This document shows positions 9,341 to 16,459 of a stretch of 21,805 bases of DNA, one piece after another. The notes beneath the pieces were generated by a model, which did no database searches, was not told the DNA's origin, and saw nothing but the letters and a program-made list of their open reading frames with translations. Origin of the DNA: Proteromonas lacertae (taxonomy: Eukaryota > Sar > Bigyra > Opalinata > Proteromonadidae). Positions within the stretch are counted from its first letter, which is position 1. Each line of letters begins with the position of its first letter. The DNA is taken from positions 1-21,805 of the forward strand of contig NGBS01001380.1 in NCBI GenBank assembly GCA_002245135.1. The letters are read 5' to 3'. The translations under genes and the position numbers were made by a program.

Positions 9341-9736
9341 ATGAAACAGGATAATCTTGACTATATTGATTTTGGGTTGTTTGAAAATATAAATAAGAGG
9401 AAATGGTGGGATATGGAGGAAATTTCTATATCTCATGAATATTGTAAGTTAGATGAATATTATGAGGATTATAAGTTATGTGTGGAGGAATATAAAGATT
9501 ATTTACAATATGTTAAAAAGAAGAAAAACAAGAAGAAGGAAGAAAATATTCCTCAATCATTAGAGAGACTCCAAATGAGCATTGAGGATAGTCGATCCTC
9601 CTATCAAAGGAAACATGCGGAAATTGCAGAAAGGATTTGGAAGATAAGGAACATATCGATTATCTGCTTGATTTTAGATTACGACAAAGAAAAGGAAGAA
9701 GAAAGGAAAAATGTAAAGAAAAGGAAAACAATTTGA
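9341..9736 (+). CDS. charged coiled-coil protein, unknown
   Basis: 131 residues from ATG 9341 (MKQDNLDYIDFGLFENINKR). The same frame runs upstream to 9278 through a T-rich leader that would encode only F/L/I residues; that is the shared leader type, so the ATG is preferred. Seen: an acidic, tyrosine-rich N-terminal half (EYCKLDEYYEDYKLCVEEYKD), a lysine cluster (VKKKKNKKKEEN), then a helical E/R-rich part and a basic tail (EKEEERKNVKKRKT). Likely largely helical. No family recognised. The leader contains CTTGGGT, also seen before the 7761 gene. Confidence 0.5.
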   Translation: MKQDNLDYIDFGLFENINKRKWWDMEEISISHEYCKLDEYYEDYKLCVEEYKDYLQYVKKKKNKKKEENIPQSLERLQMSIEDSRSSYQRKHAEIAERIWKIRNISIICLILDYDKEKEEERKNVKKRKTI

Positions 9737-9834
9737 TTGGTTAATTAGAATTTTACTAATTTCATGATTTTATTTTAATTAAGTATTTTCTAAAACTTTT
9801 TGAAAACTTATCATAAATTTAAAAAAATCAAAAA

Positions 9835-10569
9835 ATGAATTCCGATTTACAAGATGATATGAACATAAGTTCATTTCCTAGTTCACCAAAGGTTGCTCCT
9901 CCTCCTCCACTCATTATTCCTCAATTAGATGAATCTAAGGTACTTACAAAAGAGAATTTTGATGACTTTATTTTTAGCAACTCTCATTTTTGGGATATTA
10001 TGGTGAATCATACAAGAAGTATGACAGAGATCCTTTTAAGAAATCTTATTGATGGATTAAGCTTATACAGGATAGCAAATGCAAGACAAGAGGATTTTAT
10101 TGATTTCCTCGCTGCATGGAAATCAAAAATTCCTTTATCAGATTTTAAAATAGGAATTAATCCTATCGAACCATTTGCAGATGATGATGATGAAGAGGAA
10201 GAAGATGATAAAGTCATTCCTATTCCTAAAAAGAAGAAGGAATCAGCTCCAGTACCAGAAGGATCACAAAAGTGTTCTACATGCAACAAAATCCTTCCTT
10301 TGGAAAACTTTGCAACAAAGCCAAATGGTGACAAAAACAAAAGTTGTGAAAAATGTCGCTTAAAGAAGAAGGAGTATTATGATAAACAAAGACAACAAAA
10401 GAAACAAAGAAATGTTAAAGAGGAAGATTCAAGTAGTGGAAAAGTAAAAGTTGAATTATGTCCTAAACCAGCTCCAAAGAAAAGAAAGATTGATGTTGTC
10501 ATTCCTTCTGCAATGGATGAGGATCCTGATGATGATGAGGAAATAGATAGTGAGGAAATGGAAATATAA
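9835..10569 (+). CDS. acidic/basic protein with a four-cysteine zinc-binding motif
   Basis: 244 residues from ATG 9835. Seen: a proline-rich head (VAPPPPLIIPQ), a helical region (residues about 40-100), an acidic run (FADDDDEEEEDDK, about 114-126), then a C-x2-C...C-x2-C module with cysteines at 147, 150, 171 and 174 (KCSTCNKILPLENF...SCEKCRLKKKEYY), a lysine/glutamine-rich stretch, a likely nuclear localisation signal (PKPAPKKRKIDVV) and an acidic C-terminus. The four-cysteine module resembles the short treble-clef-like fingers found in phage and large-virus proteins ('C..C...LP...F......C..C...YY'). Inferred role: nucleic-acid-binding regulator or core protein. It does not match a named transcription factor that I know. 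Confidence 0.6.
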   Translation: MNSDLQDDMNISSFPSSPKVAPPPPLIIPQLDESKVLTKENFDDFIFSNSHFWDIMVNHTRSMTEILLRNLIDGLSLYRIANARQEDFIDFLAAWKSKIPLSDFKIGINPIEPFADDDDEEEEDDKVIPIPKKKKESAPVPEGSQKCSTCNKILPLENFATKPNGDKNKSCEKCRLKKKEYYDKQRQQKKQRNVKEEDSSSGKVKVELCPKPAPKKRKIDVVIPSAMDEDPDDDEEIDSEEMEI

Positions 10570-10599
10570 ATTCTAATATTAATCTTTATTTTCATATTT

Positions 10600-10611
10600 C
10601 TTGTTGTTTTT
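10600..10611 (+). promoter_or_regulatory. T-rich leader motif CTTGTTGTTTTT
   Basis: An exact copy of the 12-mer seen before the candidate capsid gene, 23 bases upstream of the 10635 start codon. It is followed by the TATATAAAAATG start motif at 10626-10637, so this gene carries both shared signals. Confidence 0.5.
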
Positions 10612-10634
10612 AGAATATATATATTTATATAAAA

Positions 10635-11039
10635 ATGCCTAGATATAGAATTAATACTTTTTCATTAAAAGCAAATAATGTTGGACCTGTAGTTTGCAAA
10701 TTATACAGGTATATGGTAATAGATAGAGGAAATACATATCAGCTTATATGGTATATCAAATTTAATCCTCAAGTATTACAGAATATTATTATGGGTGGAG
10801 ATAGATGGATTCATGTAGTACCATATCGTACTAGCGATGTTAATGATGAACCAGAATTATGGTTTATTGGAACCGGAATGAGATCTATGCAACTTGATTT
10901 ACCTGAATTAATCTTTAATCCAACTCCTAATCCTCCAATTTTGCTTCGTGAAAATCTTAATGTAAGACAAAGAAGATATTTACAGCTTCATTTATTATAT
11001 GATCCTTTAGATGAAGATGATGATGATGATGATGAATAA
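10635..11039 (+). CDS. hypothetical protein with acidic tail
   Basis: 134 residues from ATG 10635 (MPRYRINTFSLKANNVGPVV). Seen: a beta-rich body (CKLYRYMVIDRGNTYQLIWY, IHVVPYRTSDVNDEPELWFI), a proline/asparagine segment (IFNPTPNPPILL) and a C-terminus ending in a run of aspartates (DPLDEDDDDDDE). No enzyme motif, membrane segment or cysteine pairs. I recognise no family. The aspartate tail matches a trend in this block, where acidic tails sit on otherwise unrelated proteins and may neutralise the arginine-rich core proteins. Two shared signals precede its start, which supports a real, expressed gene. Confidence 0.6.
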   Translation: MPRYRINTFSLKANNVGPVVCKLYRYMVIDRGNTYQLIWYIKFNPQVLQNIIMGGDRWIHVVPYRTSDVNDEPELWFIGTGMRSMQLDLPELIFNPTPNPPILLRENLNVRQRRYLQLHLLYDPLDEDDDDDDE

Positions 11040-11067
11040 AACAATAATTAATTTCATTTTTAATTTT

Positions 11068-11079
11068 CTTGTTGTTTTT
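11068..11079 (+). promoter_or_regulatory. T-rich leader motif CTTGTTGTTTTT
   Basis: Third exact copy of the 12-mer, 26 bases before the 11106 start codon. The flanks (T-rich before, a TATTATA stretch after) resemble those at 10600. Confidence 0.5.
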
Positions 11080-11105
11080 GTATATTATACTCTCATAATT
11101 ACAAA

Positions 11106-11435
11106 ATGTTATCAAAAAATAATGAGACTGTCTTAGAGACAAATGTTGAGGAAATCAAGGAAAGTATAGGAATCCTCTTAGTATATGTCATCCTTTGGGT
11201 TGTAACAGAAGTCATCAAAATTGTATATTATACTTATAAAGCATATTGTCCTCCTAAAGTAATTGAAGTTGTTGAGGAAATTCAGCATAATTTGGGAAGT
11301 ACAAATAAAAAAGAGGATGATGAGGAAGAGGATATTATTGAAGAAAATGAGGAATTATCCTCCATAAACAAGACATATAGAACAAGCAGTGGAAGATTAC
11401 ACTATCCTCCGTCAAAATATTCTGATACAATTTAG
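11106..11435 (+). CDS. small single-pass membrane protein with acidic tail
   Basis: 109 residues from ATG 11106 (MLSKNNETVLETNVEEIKES). Seen: one clear hydrophobic segment at about residues 22-47 (IGILLVYVILWVVTEVIKIV then YYTYKAY), followed by CPPK, an acidic stretch (KKEDDEEEDIIEENEELSS) and a neutral C-terminus (YRTSSGRLHYPPSKYSDTI). Predicted: a short N-terminal domain, one membrane pass, and an acidic soluble tail. Capsid-bearing elements of this lineage often encode small membrane proteins that act in entry or egress; that role is only a possibility here. A leader motif precedes it and coding ends before the CCGTTACTTTT repeats. Confidence 0.6.
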   Translation: MLSKNNETVLETNVEEIKESIGILLVYVILWVVTEVIKIVYYTYKAYCPPKVIEVVEEIQHNLGSTNKKEDDEEEDIIEENEELSSINKTYRTSSGRLHYPPSKYSDTI

Positions 11436-11522
11436 AAAATGTTATAGAGTAATTTTAAAATCCTAATTAATGATTTTTTTCTAAGTTCCTTTTTTGGGTT
11501 TCGAAAATCCTCTTTTTTCGTA

Positions 11523-11603
11523 AAAAGTAACGGTTTTTGTAACGAAGGAAAATCCTCCAATCATAATCGACCGTTACTTTTGATTAAATTTGCCGTTACT
11601 TTT
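11523..11603. repeat. CCGTTACTTTT inverted/direct repeat cluster
   Basis: The 11-mer AAAAGTAACGG lies at 11523-11533 and its reverse complement CCGTTACTTTT lies at 11571-11581 and again at 11593-11603. The first copy can pair with either later copy, which would give two alternative stem-loops. The cluster sits in the intergenic gap (11436-11649) between the membrane-protein gene and the coiled-coil gene. Possible roles are a transcription terminator, an operator for a dimeric protein, or a replication signal; the sequence does not decide. Confidence 0.6.
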
Positions 11604-11649
11604 CATTCTGAGTTTTCCTGCCACTTTTATGGTTAGAATTTTCAAATAT

Positions 11650-13057
11650 ATGGAAATTAATACTACTGAGATATTGAAATTAACAGTTGCTACAGCAGAA
11701 GCTACTAGGTAATATTTTGTTATTAATATAATGTAGGACTTTTACTAAGTTCTTGGGAAGTCAACCAATTTACCCCCGTGAAAAATGGAGCAATGAGGAT
11801 GATGCTGTTGTGAGAGGATTATACTCTCAACTTGGTGCATTTATTAATCAACTAAATGACAATCCTGCTGGAGTATATTTTGTATGTATTATACTTGCAA
11901 TAGACTTGGAAACATTATGAAAAGGAGGAAATGGAGGAAAGTGAAAAAGAGGAAAGTCAGAAAAGTCCTGATGTATATTTGATTATTTATATATATAGAA
12001 ATGGATGCTTGAAAAAGAGGAATTCCTCAAAGAACTTAAAGAAATCAGGGATGAAGATCTTGAAGAAAGTGATAAAGAGGATAAAAATGAAAAAGATTGC
12101 TGTGCAGTAAAAGGAAAAAATTATGAAGAATACTTAGAGAAAGTAAAGGAAACGATGTCACAAATGAATGAAAAGGAAAGAAAAGAAAGGGAGGAAAACC
12201 TAAGAAAACATGAACAAGCAAGAAATAGAGTTCATAGTTATAAAGAATTGGAAAAAAAACATGTATCTATTATTGAACCTGATGATGATTTTGAAGATCC
12301 TCCACCAGAGCTTCCTCCAAAACCAAAGTCAGATCCTATTAAAGAGGTGTTACAAAAAACATCAATACTGAATAAGTATAATGTCAAAAAGATATCTAAA
12401 TCCTCTCCTGAAACAATTCCTCCAAAGGATCTTAGCAAATTGAAGAAAGTCAAAGAAGTTGTAAAAGAAATTGAAAAGGAGGATATTCCTCAGATTATAG
12501 TATCAGAAAGTGATACAGATTCAGATGATGAAAAAGTAATTGTAGCAAAGAAGAGGCAAAGACCTCAGTCAGTAAAAAAGGAGGATGAAAAGAAAAAGCA
12601 GAGAAAGGTAGCTGAAATTCCTCCACCAGATCCTTCAAAGAGGTACACAGATTCAGAACTGTTCGAGATGCTGTTGAACAAGAAGTGCAGTATTAATCAA
12701 TGGTACGACAAAGGATCTTTAACAAAGTACATCAGCATCCTGTCCATTAACACCTGTAAGTACCTGAAAACAGAATTGATGAAATACAAGAAAAATCAAA
12801 TGAACAAGGCTTACAAGAAATCAGCTCGAATGGATGAATTACTCAAAGAGATGCATAAGTATAAAGAGCAGTACAATTCTAAAGATATCCAGAACTTCCC
12901 TGACAAAGCATCTTACAAGAAACAGTTTATAGATTCAAAAAAAGCCAAAGATGATTATGAAGATGAAATTAATGCAATACAGCAGGATGTTAGCAAGGTT
13001 AAAGAAGGATTGAAGCCTATTGAAGACAGAATCAAGACATTGGAAGGTGCACATTAA
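11650..13057 (+). CDS. acidic coiled-coil protein, upstream part probably split by tiny introns
   Basis: The main open frame is 12005-13057 (350 residues). Coding-like sequence starts upstream at ATG 11650 (MEINTTEILKLTVATAEA) and reaches it across about three short AT-rich GT...AG intervals of 20-30 bases, which look like very small introns. Seen in the main frame: a charged coiled coil (residues about 1-90), a proline-rich link (DPPPELPPKPKSDP), a mixed-charge middle (SESDTDSDDEK, then KKRQRPQSVKKEDEKKKQRK), then a structured-looking C-terminal part (RYTDSELFEMLLNKKCSINQ, ILSINTCKYLKTELMKY) and a final coiled coil. The last 140 codons use more G/C-ending codons than the rest. No family recognised; a scaffold or core protein is plausible. 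Confidence 0.5.
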
Positions 13058-13199
13058 TCAGATGATAATGATAATTCCTTTTTATGAGATGACTTTGGTT
13101 TTTCCTCTTTTGATCTAAATACATAACTATAGTGTAATAGACACTTCAAATCCTCTTCTATAACATTTTATAATATTCTAGTCTATACTATAGTCTAGT

Positions 13200-13250
13200 C
13201 CTCCACCCCGCCGGCATCCCCCCCCATCGGCCCCCCACAGGGGGGCTGGT
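13200..13250. repeat. GC-rich patch with C6/G6 hairpin
   Basis: About 50 bases that are mostly G+C inside DNA that is otherwise strongly AT-rich. It contains a perfect 7-bp stem (13230-13236 with 13240-13246) around a 3-base ACA loop, extendable by wobble pairs to about 10 bp, preceded by a C-rich run. No coding frame explains it. It lies about 140 bases after the last element gene. Candidates are a terminator hairpin, a recombination or element-end signal, or a filled-in junction. Confidence 0.6.
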
Positions 13251-13425
13251 CAGATAGACACATAAAAAATTATAATCCTCTAGTATGATACTATCATATT
13301 GGAGGAAGAATTTTTTATAATTCATCATTAGAGCTTTCAAATTTTTTCAATAATATTATGTTTAGGATAGAGGATTTTTCATTTGTCATCTTTTTTAATA
13401 AGAGGATTTTATAAAAATTATATTT

Positions 13426-13518
13426 CCTCTTTTAAAGAGGATCTAAAAATCCTCTTTCCTCTTTCAGAGAGGATCTAAAAATCCTCTTTTAGAAGAGGAT
13501 CCTCTATAAAAGAGGATT
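13426..13518. repeat. array of overlapping GAGGAT/ATCCTC hairpins
   Basis: Within 93 bases the hexamer GAGGAT or its complement occurs seven times in alternating orientation. Two near-identical units read GAGGATCTAAAAATCCTCTT (starting about 13437 and 13470). Stems seen: 9 bp between 13434-13442 and 13449-13457, 8 bp around TTAG near 13481-13500, a 10-bp palindrome GAGGATCCTC at 13495-13504, and 7 bp around ATAAA to 13515. It is noncoding in this reading. The rest of 13058-13748 holds scattered single copies of the hexamer, the GC-rich patch, and otherwise plain AT-rich sequence without genes. Confidence 0.75.
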
Positions 13519-13748
13519 TCATGCATTTATATTATATCATAACCACCATTTCCAATTGTTCTTAATGCCATATTTGGTATAATAAAGTAGAAATATTTGT
13601 TTTATAAAGAATAGGAAGTTTATAAAAATATGAAAAGCTTGATTTTGATTTGATAAATGATTTGTTAAATTTTTTATTTACATCCATCACATAAACAATA
13701 TTCAAACATTTAATATATTAAAAAATAGTATTACCTTTTTCTACTATT

Positions 13749-15287
13749 CTAAAAATTCTTTAAAGATGGTTTTGACAATCTTGAGGATCTTTTTGATGAA
13801 ACTCTTCTAGAACAACTCATATTACCATTAGGTTCGAAAAATCTATCAGGTTCAGATATTGTAGCAATAGACATAGGAGAATAATCTAAAACTTTTGGTG
13901 TAATTGTGAATTTACCTCTAGCAGCTGCTTTTCTCAATGCTTTAGACTTAGCATGGCTTGCTCCACTGGAACCAGAACCACCAGTACTCGATCCAAATGT
14001 TGTACTAATTTCAACAGTATATAAATACATTATTTTTGAACCAAATTGTAATAATAGAATTGCTAAAACACCAACTTCAATTCCAACACCTCTTGTCATA
14101 GCTAATATCTTTGGATCATCAGCCATTAAATAATCTAAAGGAACTAAAATCACACCCATAATTAACATTACACCAATCGTTGACATTAAAGACATTGATT
14201 CATTAAATTCAGCTGATGCTTTTCTCACACCCCATGCCATTTTCGCACCAAATAAAAATATAAATACAATTGCTACTAATTGAATCACCACAAATATAAT
14301 ATTGGAAGTACATTCTTGTAAATAAATATCTTGTAAATAGGTAGAAAACTGTGAACTAAATCTCAATTCTGGTTTTGAACCATCAACAAAAGTCCATATT
14401 ATCAAATACACAATTTGTACAGCTAAAATCATACCAATCATCTTCAATAATTGACCATTTGACACTTTTACTCTTTGTAATTCTTTGTTGTTAAACAATT
14501 TATGAATTCTCCATGCTTTACAAAACATCAAACTAAACACAAAATCAATCGCTAAAGCTAAACCCCATATTCTCAATTCACATACTACTTCTGAAGATGG
14601 AGTAACAGTAAATACAATACCATCAACACTTAACAATATCAATGAGACACAAGTATAATACATAAATAAAGGACTTGCACTCTTCATTATCTTTGTATGT
14701 CTAAATACATATACGATTGTGATTAAAACAAAACAAATGAAACTCAAAAATACTATCAAAGCCAATACAATGTTCTGATAAACTGTGCCAATATCATAAT
14801 TCACTCTGGCTTTACCAAAATCACATTGATTATCATTTATATAAGTCATTTTTCCTGTTGTTTGATATGTAATACCTTGTTTAGGATATACTTGTGTAAT
14901 TGTACTTTCTAATAGTCTAAATATATACACATTCTTCTTTGCATGATTGTTATTTGCAACTGAGAAACTACCACTTGGACTATTATAAGTAATATATTTC
15001 AAACTCAATTTAATATAATCATTAGTTGGCCAAACATTCTCACCAGTATAATCTTGAGAATATTCAACTGCTAATTTCCATGTATAAATTGATGTATAAC
15101 TTGATTCGAACAATTCACTCAAATGAACAGCATTTTGGAATTCAGAGGTTGTTAAATGTTGAAAAGCACCTGATGCTGTATTTGAAACAACTGAATCATA
15201 GGATGATATAACATAATCACCATTCAATTCTGATCTATAACTTGATTCTATATCCATTGGATCATATTTCATATAAAAGACAATCAT
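13749..15287 (-). CDS. class C (GABA-B/glutamate-type) G-protein-coupled receptor, front-truncated
   Basis: 512 residues. Residues about 1-165 match the C-terminal part of a UrtA-type (urea/branched-chain amino acid) periplasmic binding domain: ESSYTSIYTWKLAVEYSQD, then SPSGSFSVANNNHAKKNVYI. Seven membrane segments follow at about 172-195, 205-226, 237-256, 281-301, 327-348, 366-386 and 398-423. Class C marks are seen: the conserved Cys pair (C236 before TM3, C326 in loop 2), FCKAWRIHKLF after TM3, FNESMSLMST entering TM6 and FGSKIMYL ending TM7. The tail is Ser/Gly/Arg-rich, suited to phosphorylation. The first lobe of the ectodomain and a signal peptide are missing, and no matching frame exists upstream; the gene may be truncated or have distant exons. 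Role: extracellular small-molecule sensing through G proteins. Confidence 0.85.
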   Translation of the reverse strand: MIVFYMKYDPMDIESSYRSELNGDYVISSYDSVVSNTASGAFQHLTTSEFQNAVHLSELFESSYTSIYTWKLAVEYSQDYTGENVWPTNDYIKLSLKYITYNSPSGSFSVANNNHAKKNVYIFRLLESTITQVYPKQGITYQTTGKMTYINDNQCDFGKARVNYDIGTVYQNIVLALIVFLSFICFVLITIVYVFRHTKIMKSASPLFMYYTCVSLILLSVDGIVFTVTPSSEVVCELRIWGLALAIDFVFSLMFCKAWRIHKLFNNKELQRVKVSNGQLLKMIGMILAVQIVYLIIWTFVDGSKPELRFSSQFSTYLQDIYLQECTSNIIFVVIQLVAIVFIFLFGAKMAWGVRKASAEFNESMSLMSTIGVMLIMGVILVPLDYLMADDPKILAMTRGVGIEVGVLAILLLQFGSKIMYLYTVEISTTFGSSTGGSGSSGASHAKSKALRKAAARGKFTITPKVLDYSPMSIATISEPDRFFEPNGNMSCSRRVSSKRSSRLSKPSLKNF

Positions 15288-15452
15288 TGAATTCCAATAA
15301 ACACTCTTTATAATATGTGGTATAAATTGTGTATTTTCATTTCAATATAGATAACGTAGTTAAAAATCGATTCCTTCATATCTCTTCACAAAAATAAAAG
15401 AATTAGTTTAATATTGATAATAATGAAGTTCATAGAATAGTATATCACAGAT

Positions 15453-15986
15453 GTAGGTCATATGACAAACTAACTATATATCTGTTAATAACTCTTTATA
15501 ACTAAGATAAAAATGATATTAGTATGTTTTAAAAGTAATTGTATGATGAGAGCGGCTCAACGGCGCACAACAATACAAAATGTTGAGATCATATTCCTGG
15601 AGTAAGCAAGATAACTCTATCGACTATGAGTGTTGTTTCCCCTATGGCGGAAATCTATATTGCAGATAGATTAAATTAAAACTAATATGATATTCATTGT
15701 GTTCGGAGTTTGTTATTTTATAATCATATATGTTGTGCGCCGTTGAGCTAAATGCGCCGTTGAGCGTTAAGAAGACTTTTTTCAATTCTAAAATGATAGT
15801 GTGTGGTTTGATGCAAATATTCAAACTATTTATATTAACAAAAAAGTATACTGCCGAGGTAGGTCATATAACAAAGTAAGTATTAAAGTAACAATTTTTC
15901 ATCAAGACAAGTAAGAATATACATTTAGTTTGTTTTAAAAGTGTCTGGGAGACAAACGGCCAACTATGACAAACGGCGCACAACAA
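15453..15986. repeat. pair of related direct repeat units ending in CGGCGCACAACAA
   Basis: Unit A (15453-15573) and unit B (15859-15986) both start with GTAGGTCATAT.ACAAA, share an internal GTTTTAAAAGT block and end with CGGCGCACAACAA. They are similar in length but diverged in between. They flank the inverted repeat described separately. No open frame of interest lies here. This resembles remnants of a short noncoding transposon family or a tandem duplication; no terminal gene-bearing element is visible. Confidence 0.6.
15555..15748. repeat. 18-bp perfect inverted repeat bounding about 158 bp (MITE-like)
   Basis: GCTCAACGGCGCACAACA at 15555-15572 has its exact reverse complement at 15731-15748. 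A further partial copy, GCGCCGTTGAGC, lies at 15754-15765 and another end-like copy is at 15974-15986. An 18-bp GC-rich inverted repeat around a 158-bp AT-rich noncoding core is the form of a miniature inverted-repeat transposon. A flanking target-site duplication was not identified, and the extra partial copies could mean nested insertions. Confidence 0.5.
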
Positions 15987-16459
15987 CTGTTACTTTGAGA
16001 TTTTATAAAAATAAGATATATTAAATATCGAAATTCTATAATTTCGACTTTTATATAATTTTATTATATATTTATAAAGATGAACATAATAGTAATTCAT
16101 CCATGTTGTTCTTTCATGAAATATTAACAAATGAATCACCGGGAGTGACTTGGAAGTTCAAAGCTCTGTAAGGATGTCGTTTATCAGTCAGTGATCAAAG
16201 CCATTAAATTGTTTAGGGCTTGATATTCAACGCATTCTCGTGGATGACATATCTGAACAAGTATTAAGCCTTAGCAGGACTATCAAGAACTGTGAGAACA
16301 TCAGCACTATCAACATATCTTGAGAGATGTTCACATCTCCAATAGCAAAGTCATTGCTGAACTGTACTACTATGAGGATGATCATATAAAAAAACGTCTC
16401 ACAAACATTATTAATATTATAAAGAGAAAATAAGCACAGAGAGAGTGAAGTATTTGTGT
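15767..16459. other. gene-poor stretch with possible decayed coding at 16.1-16.4 kb
   Basis: No intact gene. Between about 16140 and 16390 the G+C content rises and short plus-strand open stretches appear in different frames (for example DIQRILVDDISEQVLSLSR, then SNSKVIAELYYYEDDHIKKR). These look like remains of a coding sequence, but no family is recognised. The remainder is AT-rich noncoding DNA holding repeat unit B. Confidence 0.3.

Larger units (their letters stand above)
1..13530. mobile_element. Polinton/adintovirus-like capsid-bearing element, right-hand part
   Basis: Seen: a candidate double-jelly-roll major capsid gene, a candidate penton gene, an adenain-like protease, arginine-rich core-type genes and many compact genes with acidic tails share one base composition and one over-represented hexamer (GAGGAT/ATCCTC). 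Known: capsid, penton and adenain-like protease together mark Polinton/Maverick, adintovirus and Polinton-like virus elements. Inferred: the right boundary lies between the hairpin array (13.43-13.52 kb) and the GPCR (13.75 kb), because the hexamer nearly vanishes there. The left part lies outside the window, so terminal repeats and target duplications cannot be tested. No polymerase B, integrase or packaging ATPase was recognised. The element is broken (about half a dozen or more breaks), yet many genes are open, so it looks fairly young. The exact family is unresolved. Confidence 0.75.

Noticed and set aside
12238-12453. Minus-strand frame under the coiled-coil gene
   Set aside because: Serine/phenylalanine-rich translation is the reverse shadow of acidic and lysine-rich codons. 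The same applies to frames under 7375-7656, 10008-10340 and 10377-10595.
13370-13525. CRISPR-like array
   Set aside because: The repeated units are palindromic, irregularly spaced, partly overlapping and lack unique spacers of constant length. This is a hairpin cluster.
1-13530. Class I retroelement or LINE
   Set aside because: No reverse transcriptase, RNase H or endonuclease motif was seen in any frame; capsid and protease types are of the double-jelly-roll DNA lineage.
15642-15824. Minus-strand frame of 60 codons in the repeat region
   Set aside because: Lies within the inverted-repeat region, has no family resemblance and no supporting context.
15453-15986. LTR pair of a retroelement
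   Set aside because: Units are about 120-130 bases, lack TG...CA ends and no gag, reverse transcriptase or integrase lies between them. A short DNA-transposon family fits better.
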